Source of the DNA: Paenibacillaceae bacterium
GTDB taxonomy: Bacteria; Bacillota; Bacilli; Paenibacillales; NBRC-103111
Assembly: GCA_029256185.1 (NCBI GenBank)
Contig: JAQSYI010000012.1
Coordinates: forward strand, 123,114-187,113
Reading direction: 5' to 3'
DNA: 64,000 nt
Of this stretch, positions 8,765 through 17,102 are shown piece by piece (the first letter of the stretch is position 1; each line of letters opens with the position of its first letter). The notes beneath the pieces are model-generated. The model had not been told where the DNA came from, ran no database searches, and was given only the letters and a program-made list of their open reading frames with translations. The position numbers and the translations under genes are program-made.

Positions 8765-8829
8765 GTGGACAAATGTGCGGTTTTTATAAAAATTCATGCA
8801 CAAACCCCATACCAATTCCGATAACCATA

Positions 8830-8838
8830 TGTTATAAT
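8830..8838 (+). promoter_or_regulatory. Extended -10 promoter candidate
   Basis: TG-T-TATAAT spans 8830-8838, a consensus extended -10 without a clear -35. It lies 75 bp before the small gene at 8913. Confidence 0.55.
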
Positions 8839-8912
8839 TCAAATAGATAATAAAAATGTGACATGACGTGTTATGGTTTTCCGTGCGGAAATCCGTGAGG
8901 AGGGGACTCAAG

Positions 8913-9086
8913 ATGATTACACTTTTTTCCAAGAAAAAGAAAACGGCTTACCCTGAAGAAATCTATGAGATCGAGAAATTGGCCAATGCCCAAGATGAGA
9001 TCAGCCGGATTCTGCGGGAACACCGTCCGGTGGAGTGGCCGCAGGTTTCAAACCAGCAGCTTTCAATCTTCCAGCGGCAATTTTAA
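8913..9086 (+). CDS. Small hypothetical protein (57 aa)
   Basis: Starts MITLFSKKKKTAYPEEIYEI and is charged and soluble; unrecognised. ATG 8913 has a near-perfect GTGAGGAGGGG ribosome binding site and sits behind an extended -10 promoter. A hairpin terminator follows 16 bp after the stop, so this is a compact monocistronic unit. The conserved-looking ends (lysine-rich start, VEWPQVSNQQ near the C terminus) argue for a real small protein of unknown role. Confidence 0.75.
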   Translation: MITLFSKKKKTAYPEEIYEIEKLANAQDEISRILREHRPVEWPQVSNQQLSIFQRQF

Positions 9087-9101
9087 AATATTCTTATACA
9101 A

Positions 9102-9136
9102 AGATGCTTCCCCTCCCGTGGAAGTGTCTTTTTTTT
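9102..9136 (+). terminator. Rho-independent terminator
   Basis: GATGCTTCC pairs with GGAAGTGTC (two G-U pairs), followed by eight T. It directly follows the 57-aa gene. Confidence 0.85.
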
Positions 9137-9149
9137 AAATCTCAGAAAG

Positions 9150-9330
9150 TATAAACGTGGATGATTGTTCGATTTCTGGGTAAACGCACGGCGGTAAAGG
9201 ACGCCGCCAGGCGTTTATCCTCGTCTGAATTGCGACAGTAAAGTCTATAGCCCATCCATTCATGAAGCTATGCTTGCATGAAATCGCCGGGGGAAATGAT
9301 AATGCTAAGCGTAGCGGCGGCCTTTTTGGG
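9150..9330 (+). ncRNA. Possible structured intergenic RNA of unknown class
   Basis: The gene-free stretch 9137-9528 is rich in complementary arms. GGGTAAACGC (9178-9187) pairs with GCGTTTATCC (9211-9220), and inside it GGCGG pairs with CCGCC. TTCATGAAG pairs with CTTGCATGAA near 9260-9282. A 3' hairpin built from GCTA/TAGC inside CGCC/GGCG ends at a T5 run near 9323-9327. A TATAAA at 9150-9155 could be a -10. I could not match it to the riboswitch consensus sequences I know (c-di-GMP, c-di-AMP, SAM, cobalamin, ZTP, fluoride). It could be a leader of ykuK, a free small RNA or chance pairing. The remainder (9331-9528) shows nothing definite. Confidence 0.3.
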
Positions 9331-9528
9331 GGATTGTTTTTCATATCCGAAAATACTGTGTTAAAATCAAGGAATCAGGTTTTCATTCTCAGGCGCCCCA
9401 GGCAGGCAACCGGCATAACTTATCACAGGACGGATTTTCCTTGGCGTAAAAACCCACATAGGGAATAAAGCGCGGCCATACCTTGTTAAGAAAAGAATCC
9501 TAATCTGAAGCGATGCAGGTGATGCCTA

Positions 9529-10110
9529 ATGAATTCCGAACAAGCGGGTCACGGTCAGACGCAGCTCTTGTTCCAGAATGTAAGTGAGCGCCGCCTGACG
9601 CTAGAGGATGTATTCCAGCGAATGCAGGCCTTTATGCACAAAGACCCCAAAGGGGTTTACCGGTTCGTTGTAGGGACGGACTGCCAGGCGAATGCCAGAT
9701 CCACCACTTTCGTTACGGGCATTGTTATTCACCGTCTGGGCCGGGGAGCTTGGGCCTGTTACCGTAAAACGGTAGTGCCTACGCGGATTTATTCTATCGG
9801 CCAGAAGCTGTCCATGGAAACTTCCATGTCCCAGGAGACTGTCGCCGAATTCGGCACTGCCAGACTGCTTGCGCTGGAGGATATTGTGCTCCCTTATGTG
9901 TATCAGGGCGCTTCCTTCTCGGCATTTGTGGATATTGATGCAGGTACGGATGAGTTCCATAACAAAACGGCTCCTTTCGTAGCGGAAATGGTCAGCCGGG
10001 TGGAGTCGATGGGCTTGACTGCCCGTGTAAAACCGGAGGCGGTTATTGCTTCCAGCTATGCCAACCGGTATACCAAGTCCAGATCCCGTTCCAGGATCAA
10101 GGGCGGATAG
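9529..10110 (+). CDS. ykuK: YkuK-family RNase H-like protein (DUF458)
   Basis: A 193-residue cytosolic protein of the YkuK family, which has a ribonuclease H-like fold and no settled function. Visible family blocks are YRFVVGTDCQA, TFVTGIVIHRLGRGAW and the VDIDAGTDEFHNKT stretch, whose acidic and His residues could bind metal. The C-terminal tail RYTKSRSRSRIKGG is basic. Start ATG 9529 follows CAGGTGATG. It stands alone, preceded by the possible structured RNA and followed by an unrelated hypothetical gene on the same strand. Confidence 0.85.
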   Translation: MNSEQAGHGQTQLLFQNVSERRLTLEDVFQRMQAFMHKDPKGVYRFVVGTDCQANARSTTFVTGIVIHRLGRGAWACYRKTVVPTRIYSIGQKLSMETSMSQETVAEFGTARLLALEDIVLPYVYQGASFSAFVDIDAGTDEFHNKTAPFVAEMVSRVESMGLTARVKPEAVIASSYANRYTKSRSRSRIKGG

Positions 10111-10225
10111 GGCGGCTGGCGCGGGCAGGATGAAGCACCCGGCAGAGCGCCGGCAGCAGCGGCTTGATCAAAGAGTTTCGCCAGAAAATATAAACGGGGA
10201 AGTTGAAAGGAGGGCTAATTTTTAA

Positions 10226-10666
10226 GTGAACCGGGACTTTATCTCTATTCGCTCCATGGAAGGGGAACTGAAGCTCTCCCATAAAAAACGGGGTTATGGT
10301 CTTACGGTGACGACCAAGGAGCTCATCGTCCAGAAACCCCACATCAATTATTATCTGCTGCTCGCCGATATTCTCTCCATTGTTCCGGCGCAACCGTATG
10401 GCCTGAAGCCCCTCCGCCATGTTCCGGACTGGACGGAGCATGCGGGGCTGGTCAGTGTTGCCCCCGGCTCGCGCCATTACCGCCTGATGCTGAGATGTGC
10501 AACGGTACACAACCGCAGCGGAATCCACCAGATCCGTTCATGTGATTTTATTCTGCCGATTGATGACAGGATGCTCCAGGCAATCGTCGATTGGTCCAAG
10601 CTGGACTGCCTGTCTGAAGGGACAAGCCGGCCGGGGCCGGACATATCGGATATAACGGGAGGATAA
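10226..10666 (+). CDS. Hypothetical protein
   Basis: Encodes 146 residues starting at GTG (MNRDFISIRSMEGELKLSHKK), with a strong AAAGGAGGG ten bp upstream that fixes the start. No motif, membrane segment or signal peptide is seen. The alternating beta-strand look of the first 120 residues (GLTVTTKELIVQKP, YYLLLADILSIVP, GSRHYRLMLRCATV) suggests a small beta-rich domain resembling bacterial PH folds, but this is only an impression. It ends 4 bp before gluQ, so the two are probably co-transcribed. Confidence 0.75.
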   Translation: MNRDFISIRSMEGELKLSHKKRGYGLTVTTKELIVQKPHINYYLLLADILSIVPAQPYGLKPLRHVPDWTEHAGLVSVAPGSRHYRLMLRCATVHNRSGIHQIRSCDFILPIDDRMLQAIVDWSKLDCLSEGTSRPGPDISDITGG

Positions 10667-10670
10667 TGCT

Positions 10671-11633
10671 ATGCTGCGCGGAAGATTCGCCCCTACTCCG
10701 TCGGGGCTTATGCATCTGGGCAATGCCATGACCGCTTTATTGTGCTGGCTCCATACGCGCTCGGCGAATGGGAGGTTCGTGCTCCGGATTGAGGATATCG
10801 ACGGCCCCAGGTCCCGGCCGGAGTTCACCGGACAGATACTGGAGGATCTGCGCTGGCTGGGCCTGGATTGGGATGAAGGTCCGGATACAGGCGGTCCATA
10901 TGGACCTTATGTACAAAGTGAGCGGCTCGCTTGCTATACGGAGGCGCTGGACAAGCTGCAGCGTTCCGGCAGGCTTTATCCGTGTTACTGCAGCCGCGCC
11001 GAGCTGGCAGCCGTAGCGAGCGCTCCTCACGGACTCGCCTCCGAGGGACCGGCATATGCAGGCGCCTGCCGCAGCCTTTCTCCCCAGGAACGTGAGGAGC
11101 GCACCCGGCGCAAGCTGCCTTCCTTAAGATTTGCGGTACCGGACACGCCCATTTCATATATGGACGGAATTGCGGGGCTGCAATCCTTCTCAGCCGGGGC
11201 GGGAGGAGATTTCGTGGTGCGGCGGGCCGACGGCATTCTGGCCTATCAGCTGGCGGTAGTGGTAGACGATGCGGCCATGGGCATTACCGATGTACTGCGG
11301 GGCGGTGATCTGCTGGATTCCACTCCCCGTCAGATCTGGCTGTATGAGGCTCTTGGGCTTCCCGTGCCCCGGTTTGCCCATCTGCCCATGCTCTTCGGAA
11401 GCGATGGCCACCGGCTGTCCAAGCGGGCGGGGCTGGGTTCTCTGTCCGCCCTGCGCGCTGCCGGAACCGCCGCGGAGACCGTTGTAGGCCTGCTGGCCTG
11501 CTGGAGCGGTCTGGTGGATCGGGCGGAGGCTATGATGGCCAGAGAACTGGTCGCAGCATTCGACCTCACCCGCATTCCTTCCGGGCAGATTATCGTGGAT
11601 ACACAGGCTTTGCAGTCCCTGTTGGGTACATAA
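10671..11633 (+). CDS. gluQ: Glutamyl-Q tRNA(Asp) synthetase
   Basis: A 320-residue paralogue of the catalytic domain of glutamyl-tRNA synthetase. It lacks the anticodon-binding domain and glutamylates queuosine at position 34 of tRNA-Asp. The class I HIGH element reads GLMHLG (12-17), the KMSKS loop reads HRLSKRAG, and a zinc site is formed by Cys105-x-Cys107 with Tyr129 and Cys133. These features set GluQRS apart from GltX. ATG 10671 has GGGAGG upstream. Length agrees with the family of about 300 residues. Confidence 0.93.
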   Translation: MLRGRFAPTPSGLMHLGNAMTALLCWLHTRSANGRFVLRIEDIDGPRSRPEFTGQILEDLRWLGLDWDEGPDTGGPYGPYVQSERLACYTEALDKLQRSGRLYPCYCSRAELAAVASAPHGLASEGPAYAGACRSLSPQEREERTRRKLPSLRFAVPDTPISYMDGIAGLQSFSAGAGGDFVVRRADGILAYQLAVVVDDAAMGITDVLRGGDLLDSTPRQIWLYEALGLPVPRFAHLPMLFGSDGHRLSKRAGLGSLSALRAAGTAAETVVGLLACWSGLVDRAEAMMARELVAAFDLTRIPSGQIIVDTQALQSLLGT

Positions 11634-11685
11634 TCGGTTTGGGCTTCTTTTCTCGGCAAATCATTTCATTTAAGGAGGTATTTCC

Positions 11686-12852
11686 ATGAATCCGTTTACG
11701 TTCTACAATCCTACCAAGATTTTGTTCGGCAAGGGCAAAATTTCCGGTCTGGGCTGCGAAATCCGTCCCTACGGCAAGAAAGTGCTGCTGGTTTACGGAG
11801 GAGGCAGTGTAAAGCGCTCCGGCCTGTATGACCAAGTCATGGAGCAATTGAACAGCATGGAGGCCCAGGTTATTGAGCTTCCGGGCATTGAACCCAATCC
11901 GCGGATATCTTCAGTCCGGGAAGGGGTCAGGCTGTGCCGGGAGCACGGCATTGAATTCATCCTGGCCGTCGGCGGAGGCAGTGTGGTGGACGCCTCCAAA
12001 GGGATTGCGGCAGGCGCCCGTTATGAGGGAGATCCCTGGGATTTTTATTCCAATCAGACTCCCATTCACAGCGCGCTGCCCTTGGGAGCAGTGCTGACCC
12101 TGGCCGCTACGGGTACGGAGATGAACGGCAACTCGGTTGTGAGCAACTGGGAGGAGAAGCTGAAGCTTTCCTTCGGCAGTATTCATGTGTATCCCCGTTT
12201 CTCTGTGCTCGACCCCACGTATACGTTCTCGGTTCCCCGCGACCAGACGGTGAACGGCATTGTGGACATGATGGCTCATGTTTTCGAGCAATATTTCAGC
12301 CTGACTGCGGACACTCCGCTGCAGGAGCGGCTGTGCGAGTCCATTCTGCAGACCGTGGTGGAAACGGGGGAGGGGGCGCTTGCCGATCCGCAGGACTACA
12401 ATGCCCGGGCGAATCTGATGTGGTGCGGCACCATGGCCTTAAACGGCGGGCTCATCAGCGTCGGGATGGCCAACGACTGGGCCAGCCATGGGATTGAGCA
12501 TGAAGTCAGCGCAATCTATGACATTCCCCATGGAGCAGGGTTAGCCATTCTGTTCCCCAATTGGATGAAGTACGTATACGACGCCCGGCCCGACCGCTTC
12601 GCCCAATTTGCCACAAGAGTATGGGGCATCCCGGCAGACGGAAAAACGGCAGAAGAGCTGGCCTTGGCCGGCATTGAAGCCACCAGGGCTTATTTCAACC
12701 GGATCGGCGCTCCAAGCACTCTCGGCCATTATGGGATTGGCGGGGAAAATCTGGAGAGGATGGCGGAGCTGGCCGTCCGGTATGGTCCTATCGGCTCCTT
12801 CAAGCCTCTCCACAAAGAGGATGTATTGGAGATTCTGAAGCTCAGTCTGTAG
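11686..12852 (+). CDS. Iron-containing alcohol dehydrogenase (YugJ/BdhA type)
   Basis: A 388-residue group III NAD(P)H-dependent alcohol dehydrogenase. The nucleotide-binding motif is AVGGGSVVDASKGIA. The metal ligands are an Asp and three His in GIVDMMAHVFEQYF, SHGIEHEVSA and DIPHGAGLA. This matches butanol dehydrogenases such as B. subtilis YugJ, which reduce aldehydes during fermentation. Start ATG 11686 follows TAAGGAGGTA. It is convergent with the aminotransferase gene 84 bp downstream; an imperfect GGCAAGCCCG/CGGGTTTGCC inverted repeat lies between them but lacks a T tract. Confidence 0.92.
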   Translation: MNPFTFYNPTKILFGKGKISGLGCEIRPYGKKVLLVYGGGSVKRSGLYDQVMEQLNSMEAQVIELPGIEPNPRISSVREGVRLCREHGIEFILAVGGGSVVDASKGIAAGARYEGDPWDFYSNQTPIHSALPLGAVLTLAATGTEMNGNSVVSNWEEKLKLSFGSIHVYPRFSVLDPTYTFSVPRDQTVNGIVDMMAHVFEQYFSLTADTPLQERLCESILQTVVETGEGALADPQDYNARANLMWCGTMALNGGLISVGMANDWASHGIEHEVSAIYDIPHGAGLAILFPNWMKYVYDARPDRFAQFATRVWGIPADGKTAEELALAGIEATRAYFNRIGAPSTLGHYGIGGENLERMAELAVRYGPIGSFKPLHKEDVLEILKLSL

Positions 12853-12936
12853 AAAAAGCGGCAAGCCCGGCTGGCTGGTAAACGGACGGACGGGTTTGCC
12901 TGGCTGATTATGCGGCCGGCCGGGTTGCCTGTCCGG

Positions 12937-14151
12937 TTAAGCGGGCAGCCCGGTTTGCTCCATATAACGCGCGACTGCACGTGTAAGTCTGGACATTCCC
13001 TCGCGGATCTTGGCGGGATCGGAATGGCTGAAGTTAAGGCGGATATAAGGCTGGGCCATGCCGTCTGTAAAGAAACCGGAACCGGGAACGAAGGCGACGC
13101 CTTCCGCGATGGCCACGGGCAGGAGCGCTTCCGGGTCCAACCCGTCAGGAAGCTTGAGCCACAGAAACATGCCGCCCTCCGGTTCGGTAAAGCTGCAGCG
13201 GTCCCAGACAGGGTCTGACCGCAGGCATTCCGCCATTGTTCTCATCCGTTTCGCGTAAGCAGTCCGCAGCATGCGGATATGCAAGTCAAGATCGAATCCG
13301 CGGAGCAGCTCCACCAATGCCTGTTGGTCCAGGCATGAGGAGTGGAGGTCAGCGGATTGTTTGGCCTTGGCAAGCTGCCGGATGATCTGTTCATCGGCGG
13401 CCGCCCACCCGGTGCGCAGACCGGGGACCACGGTCTTCGAGAACGTACCGGTGTAAATAACCGGACTGTCTGCCGCCCGGCCGGATAAGGCCATAAGCGA
13501 AGGCTTGGCCGCGGCTTCATCAAATACCAGTTCCCCGTACGGATCATCCTCCACAATCACAACACCGTGCCGCGAACAGATGTCCAGCACCTGTTTTCTC
13601 CGCTCCAGGCTCCAGACTGCTCCCGTAGGGTTGGCGAAAGAGGGGATCACATAGAGCAGACGGGGGGCATGCGTTAAGACGGCTGCTTCCAGCAGCTCCG
13701 GACGGATGCCCTCACTGTCCCTGTCCACCCCTGCGACAGTTGCTCCCGCGGCTTGGAATACCTGAAGCGCAGCCAGATAGGTGGGATTCTCTGTAAGCAC
13801 ATAATCCCCGGGCTCCACGAAGATCCGGGCCGTCAGATCGATGCTCTGCTGAGATCCGGTGGTGACGAGCAGTTCATGGGGAGAGGCATGGATTCCTTTG
13901 AGCGCCAGCCGTTGGGACAGCAGCTGCCTGAGCACGGCAGAGCCTTCTGTCAGACCGTACTGGAAGACCAGCCGGTTATCCGCTTCGAATACAGCGTCCA
14001 GCGCCTGCTTCAATTGGCTAACGGGAAACATCTCCTCGGCAGGAAGCCCTCCCGCGAATGAAATAATATCCTTGCCCTGTGTCCACTTCAGAATGTCACG
14101 GACCGCTGAAGAAGAGAAGCGGGACATTCTGTCCGCAAAACGGTAATTCAT
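12937..14151 (-). CDS. PLP-dependent aminotransferase (class I/II, LysN/MocR-type catalytic domain)
   Basis: A 404-residue fold-type I aminotransferase. The PLP lysine is in YTGTFSKTVVPGLRTGW. Other family blocks are ISFAGGLPAEEMFP near the start, the FQYGLTEGSAVLR stretch, YVIPSFANPTGAVWS and the VIVEDDPYGELVFD region. The protein lacks a GntR DNA-binding domain, so it is an enzyme (2-aminoadipate or aromatic/branched-chain type), not a MocR regulator. I chose ATG at 14151 (MNYRFADRMS), preceded by GGGAGTGG; an upstream in-frame start at 14187 is less supported. Two palindromes 84-120 bp upstream and the MarR gene behind them suggest local control. Confidence 0.88.
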   Translation of the reverse strand: MNYRFADRMSRFSSSAVRDILKWTQGKDIISFAGGLPAEEMFPVSQLKQALDAVFEADNRLVFQYGLTEGSAVLRQLLSQRLALKGIHASPHELLVTTGSQQSIDLTARIFVEPGDYVLTENPTYLAALQVFQAAGATVAGVDRDSEGIRPELLEAAVLTHAPRLLYVIPSFANPTGAVWSLERRKQVLDICSRHGVVIVEDDPYGELVFDEAAAKPSLMALSGRAADSPVIYTGTFSKTVVPGLRTGWAAADEQIIRQLAKAKQSADLHSSCLDQQALVELLRGFDLDLHIRMLRTAYAKRMRTMAECLRSDPVWDRCSFTEPEGGMFLWLKLPDGLDPEALLPVAIAEGVAFVPGSGFFTDGMAQPYIRLNFSHSDPAKIREGMSRLTRAVARYMEQTGLPA

Positions 14152-14234
14152 AAGACCACTCCCAAACCAGTGTATTTCCCGCGGCATTTACGCAAAACCG
14201 ACGGAAATCAATAATCACAATTTATCATAATTAT

Positions 14235-14271
14235 GTTGCTATAGCAACTAAAATATGGTGCTAAGGCAACA
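14235..14271 (-). promoter_or_regulatory. Two palindromic operators over the aminotransferase promoter
   Basis: GTTGCTATAGCAAC (14235-14248) is a perfect 14-bp palindrome. GGTGCTAAGGCAAC (14258-14271) repeats its outline with three changes, centre to centre 23 bp away. On the minus strand a -35-like TTGCCT, 17 bp and TGCTAT can be drawn through both, so bound protein would cover the promoter. The MarR-family product of the adjacent gene is the natural candidate. Confidence 0.5.
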
Positions 14272-14306
14272 AAATAACTTTATAAAAGAGAATTCCCTGC
14301 TGCAGC

Positions 14307-14346
14307 AAAAAAACGCTCCTTAATGCCGCTAAGGAACGTTTTTTCT
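14307..14346 (-). terminator. Terminator of the MarR gene
   Basis: On the minus strand ACGTTCCTTA and TAAGGAGCGT pair around GCGGCAT (one G-U pair) and are followed by seven T. On the plus strand the same position is a C-A mismatch, so it works best for the minus-strand marR transcript. It separates that gene from the aminotransferase gene. Confidence 0.8.
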
Positions 14347-14401
14347 GCATGCGAATATGGGCATTCTAAACAAACTGCCGAATTACCAAGGCTCTAGCGA
14401 T

Positions 14402-14893
14402 TCACTGCGGTTCTTCCAAATCGGTTCGATTCATAATAATGCCTTCCATATTAAGGTCGAGCTTATCCAGCACCTGCCAGAACTGCTGCAATTCCTCATC
14501 GCTGACACCGCTCCGCAATTGATCCCGGACCTGAATAGCTGAAGGCAGGCACTCCGCCAACACCTCACGTCCGGCGTCAGTCAGTTGTACTTCTGTTTTT
14601 CTGCGGTCCTTCTCATCGGTCCGGCGGGCAACCCAGCCTTTCTTTTCCAACGTAAGCAGGATCCGGGTCATATTGGGACGGTCATCCATTATGCTCTCCC
14701 CCAGCTCTGTCTGGGACTGGGGACTTCTGAGCGCAAGCTTATTCAGGATAAACCATTGCTCCGGGGTCAGGTCAAAGCCGCTGCGCTGGAAGGTCAGGAA
14801 ATGAAGATGCCGCACAAGACGCGAGGAACGGTATATGCGGTAAGCCACTGTTTCCTGGATCGGCACAATGGGTTGGTCGGATTGTGTCATCAT
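14402..14893 (-). CDS. MarR-family transcriptional regulator
   Basis: A 163-residue winged-helix repressor. The core QSQTELGESIMDDRPNMTRI is the DNA-recognition helix region, followed by the wing KKGWVARRTDEKDRRKTEV and the LTDAGREVL helix, all typical of MarR. Start ATG 14893 follows AAGGAG. It has its own strong promoter and terminator and lies upstream of the aminotransferase gene on the same strand. It probably controls that gene through the palindromes between them; the effector is unknown. Confidence 0.9.
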   Translation of the reverse strand: MMTQSDQPIVPIQETVAYRIYRSSRLVRHLHFLTFQRSGFDLTPEQWFILNKLALRSPQSQTELGESIMDDRPNMTRILLTLEKKGWVARRTDEKDRRKTEVQLTDAGREVLAECLPSAIQVRDQLRSGVSDEELQQFWQVLDKLDLNMEGIIMNRTDLEEPQ

Positions 14894-14936
14894 ACTGGCT
14901 CCTTCAAAAAAACGGATTATCCCGCATCATCCTCTT

Positions 14937-14965
14937 AGAATAGGCCTGTTTGCGCAGCGTGTCAA
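14937..14965 (-). promoter_or_regulatory. Sigma-A promoter of the MarR gene
   Basis: Read on the minus strand, TTGACA (14960-14965), a 17-bp spacer and TATTCT (14937-14942). It lies 44 bp before the marR start in the gap shared with the divergent HD-domain gene. Confidence 0.75.
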
Positions 14966-15041
14966 ATTGCTTCTGGCATCCGGTCCATATTCTTGGTAAC
15001 ATGGTAGGCGAGTAGAAAAGGACTATGGGAGGAAGGTCATC

Positions 15042-15647
15042 ATGCAAGTGCGATTAATGGAACAAATTCAGTTTATTATTGAAATTGACAAGCTGAAGCG
15101 GATCAGCCGCAAAACGAAGCCGATCGGCAGCGACCGGTATGAGAATGACGCCGAGCATACGTGGCACTTGGCGATGATGGCTGTCACATTTGCGGAATAT
15201 GCGAACGATCCGGAGCTGGATCTGTTGAAGACGCTGCGGATGCTGCTGATTCATGACATAGTGGAAATCGATGCAGGGGATACCTTTACTTACGATTTGC
15301 AGGCCCATAATGACAAGGCGGAGCGTGAGGAGAAAGCGGCGCTGCGGATCTTCGGCCTATTGCCGAAGGACCAGATGGAGAATTATCTGGCTTTATGGAG
15401 GGAATTCGAAGCCAGGGAGACGGCGGAAGCCCGTTATGCCAACGCCATAGACCGTCTTCAGCCCATGCTGCTGAATGTTCATAATCACGGCCAGTCATGG
15501 AATGAAAACGGAATTGTTGCTGAGCAGGTATTCGCCAAAAATCTTCAAGCGGCGGAAGGGTCCCGGATGCTGTGGGCGGCCATGGAGGAGATGCTGCACG
15601 AAGCAGTAGCGCGCGGCGATCTGAAAAGCGGCGTAAAGCAGGGATAA
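15042..15647 (+). CDS. HD-domain hydrolase (YfbR/HDDC2-like nucleotidase)
   Basis: A 201-residue HD-superfamily metal phosphohydrolase. The motifs are NDAEHTWHLAMMA (first His), LIHDIVEIDAGDT (the HD pair and following acidic residues) and ANAIDRLQPM (last Asp). This pattern matches the YfbR/HDDC2 group, in which characterised members dephosphorylate deoxynucleoside 5'-monophosphates; the substrate here is inferred. ATG 15042 follows GGAGGAAGG; an internal ATG five codons later is less well placed. It is divergent from marR. The MFS gene downstream is about 145 bp away. Confidence 0.87.
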   Translation: MQVRLMEQIQFIIEIDKLKRISRKTKPIGSDRYENDAEHTWHLAMMAVTFAEYANDPELDLLKTLRMLLIHDIVEIDAGDTFTYDLQAHNDKAEREEKAALRIFGLLPKDQMENYLALWREFEARETAEARYANAIDRLQPMLLNVHNHGQSWNENGIVAEQVFAKNLQAAEGSRMLWAAMEEMLHEAVARGDLKSGVKQG

Positions 15648-15791
15648 TGAACTCTGGATGAAGCGCAGCGCCGTCTGCCCACTGTTTCAAAGGTTTTTCA
15701 AGAGGTTATAGAGCTTGCATACGACAGCCGATTCATGAGATTCTAAACCATGACTGTGCGAAACAATACATCTAGGGCAGGAGTTATCTGT

Positions 15792-17021
15792 ATGGGAATG
15801 GTCCAACTTTTTGGGATGAGGATGAGCCGGCAAGTCAGAAACAATTTCTTCTGGGATTTTGCCGGAGCCGGCATATTCAGTTTGTTCAATGTGGTATTCA
15901 ACCAGTTCTATATGCCTATCGCCATCCGGAGCGGAGCTACGGATTTGCAGATAGGCTTGTTGAGCGCGGCTCCCGCGGTCGGCCTGTTGTTCTCTCCCTT
16001 GTGGGCAGGAATGGCCGAAAGGGGCCGCGCCAAAAATTATGTCGTCTACCCCAACCTTGTGGGCAGGCTGCTGATCTTCATCCCTGCATTATTCGCCTCG
16101 CCCTGGGCGTTCGTGGCGATTGCGCTGATCTTTCAAATGCTGATGGGCGTTCAGGCGCCCGCATATGCCACGCTGATGACCCAGATCTATCCTGCCGACA
16201 TCCGCGGCAGAATTATGGGGTATGTGCGTGTGGCCATGGGTTTTCTGATGATTCCTCTGGCCTTTACCGTAGGCATATGGATTGATAAATCCGGAAGCTT
16301 CTATCCGCTTCTGTCCGCTGCGATCTGCGGGTTCGTGTCCATGCTGCTGTTTATGAGAGTGAAGGAAGAACAGACGCCTGCACCGTCTGCCGTGGCTACG
16401 GCCAAGAAACGCTCCTCTTTCAAGCAGCAGCTGCAGATTCTCAGAAACAACCGGCCGCTGGTGCTGTTTCTTGCAGCGACCACCTTGTCCGGCTTTGGCA
16501 ATATGCTGGCCAATCCGCTGTACAATATCATCCAGGTGCAAGAGCTTAGGCTGAGCAATATGGACATCGGTCTTGTCCGGATCGTTTACTTCGTCTTGCT
16601 GCTCCTGGCTTACTTCTTCATGGGACGCGTGATCGACAGGTATTCGCCCAGACTGGTTATGATGTTATGCATCGCCTGCCAGATGAGCTGCCCGCTTTTG
16701 TACGGACTGTTCGGAACTTATCCCTCGGTGCTGGTAGCCAGCGGTTTACAGGGATTTGCAGACGCCAGCTGGGATCTGGGATGCTTGGCTTATGTGTTCC
16801 GGCTTGCACCAGGCAGGGAGGGAGTGGTGTTCGGTCTGCACCTGATGCTGTTCGGCATACGCGGCACCATCGGACCTTTGCTTAGCACGGGTCTGAAGGG
16901 AGTGCTCCCGTTGGAGGCCATATTGCTCTCCGCTGCGTTTTTCTGCCTGCTTGGTCTGCTCACTTTGTACATCGCCAAGAAACAGGAATCCTCCGGCATG
17001 AGAAATAATCTGCCAGCATAA
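15792..17021 (+). CDS. MFS transporter
   Basis: About 409 residues with roughly 12 hydrophobic segments. It begins near MRMSRQVRNNFFWDFAGAGIF, and the loop WAGMAERGRAKNYVVYP is the MFS motif-A position. A central cytoplasmic loop (KKRSSFKQQLQILRNN) divides two six-helix halves. The substrate is unknown. ATG 15792 has GCAGGAG 8 bp upstream, whereas ATG 15750 lacks a ribosome site, so the shorter form is preferred. A long hairpin follows the stop and is shared with the convergent TetR gene. Confidence 0.8.
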   Translation: MGMVQLFGMRMSRQVRNNFFWDFAGAGIFSLFNVVFNQFYMPIAIRSGATDLQIGLLSAAPAVGLLFSPLWAGMAERGRAKNYVVYPNLVGRLLIFIPALFASPWAFVAIALIFQMLMGVQAPAYATLMTQIYPADIRGRIMGYVRVAMGFLMIPLAFTVGIWIDKSGSFYPLLSAAICGFVSMLLFMRVKEEQTPAPSAVATAKKRSSFKQQLQILRNNRPLVLFLAATTLSGFGNMLANPLYNIIQVQELRLSNMDIGLVRIVYFVLLLLAYFFMGRVIDRYSPRLVMMLCIACQMSCPLLYGLFGTYPSVLVASGLQGFADASWDLGCLAYVFRLAPGREGVVFGLHLMLFGIRGTIGPLLSTGLKGVLPLEAILLSAAFFCLLGLLTLYIAKKQESSGMRNNLPA

Positions 17022-17060
17022 GCTAAGGGAGTCGAAGGCTCCGTCTTTGTGAAAATGTCC

Positions 17061-17102
17061 CTGAAGGGCTGAAGCCATGGAAACACGGCTTCAGCCCTTC
17101 AG
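17061..17102. terminator. Bidirectional hairpin between convergent genes
   Basis: CTGAAGGGCTGAAGCC pairs perfectly with GGCTTCAGCCCTTCAG (16 bp) around ATGGAAACAC. There is no T tract on either side, and the right arm covers the last codons and stop of the TetR gene. It may stop or stabilise both convergent transcripts. Confidence 0.6.

Noticed and set aside
9150..9330. c-di-GMP, cobalamin or ZTP riboswitch before ykuK
   Set aside because: The conserved sequence blocks of these classes are missing, although the pairing is strong. It is reported only as an unclassified candidate.
9262..9468. Small plus-strand frame before ykuK
   Set aside because: It has no ribosome binding site, its composition is unlike neighbouring proteins, and it lies inside the possible structured RNA.
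12845..12910. Terminator between the alcohol dehydrogenase and aminotransferase genes
   Set aside because: GGCAAGCCCG/CGGGTTTGCC is imperfect, with a loop of over 20 bp and no T tract.
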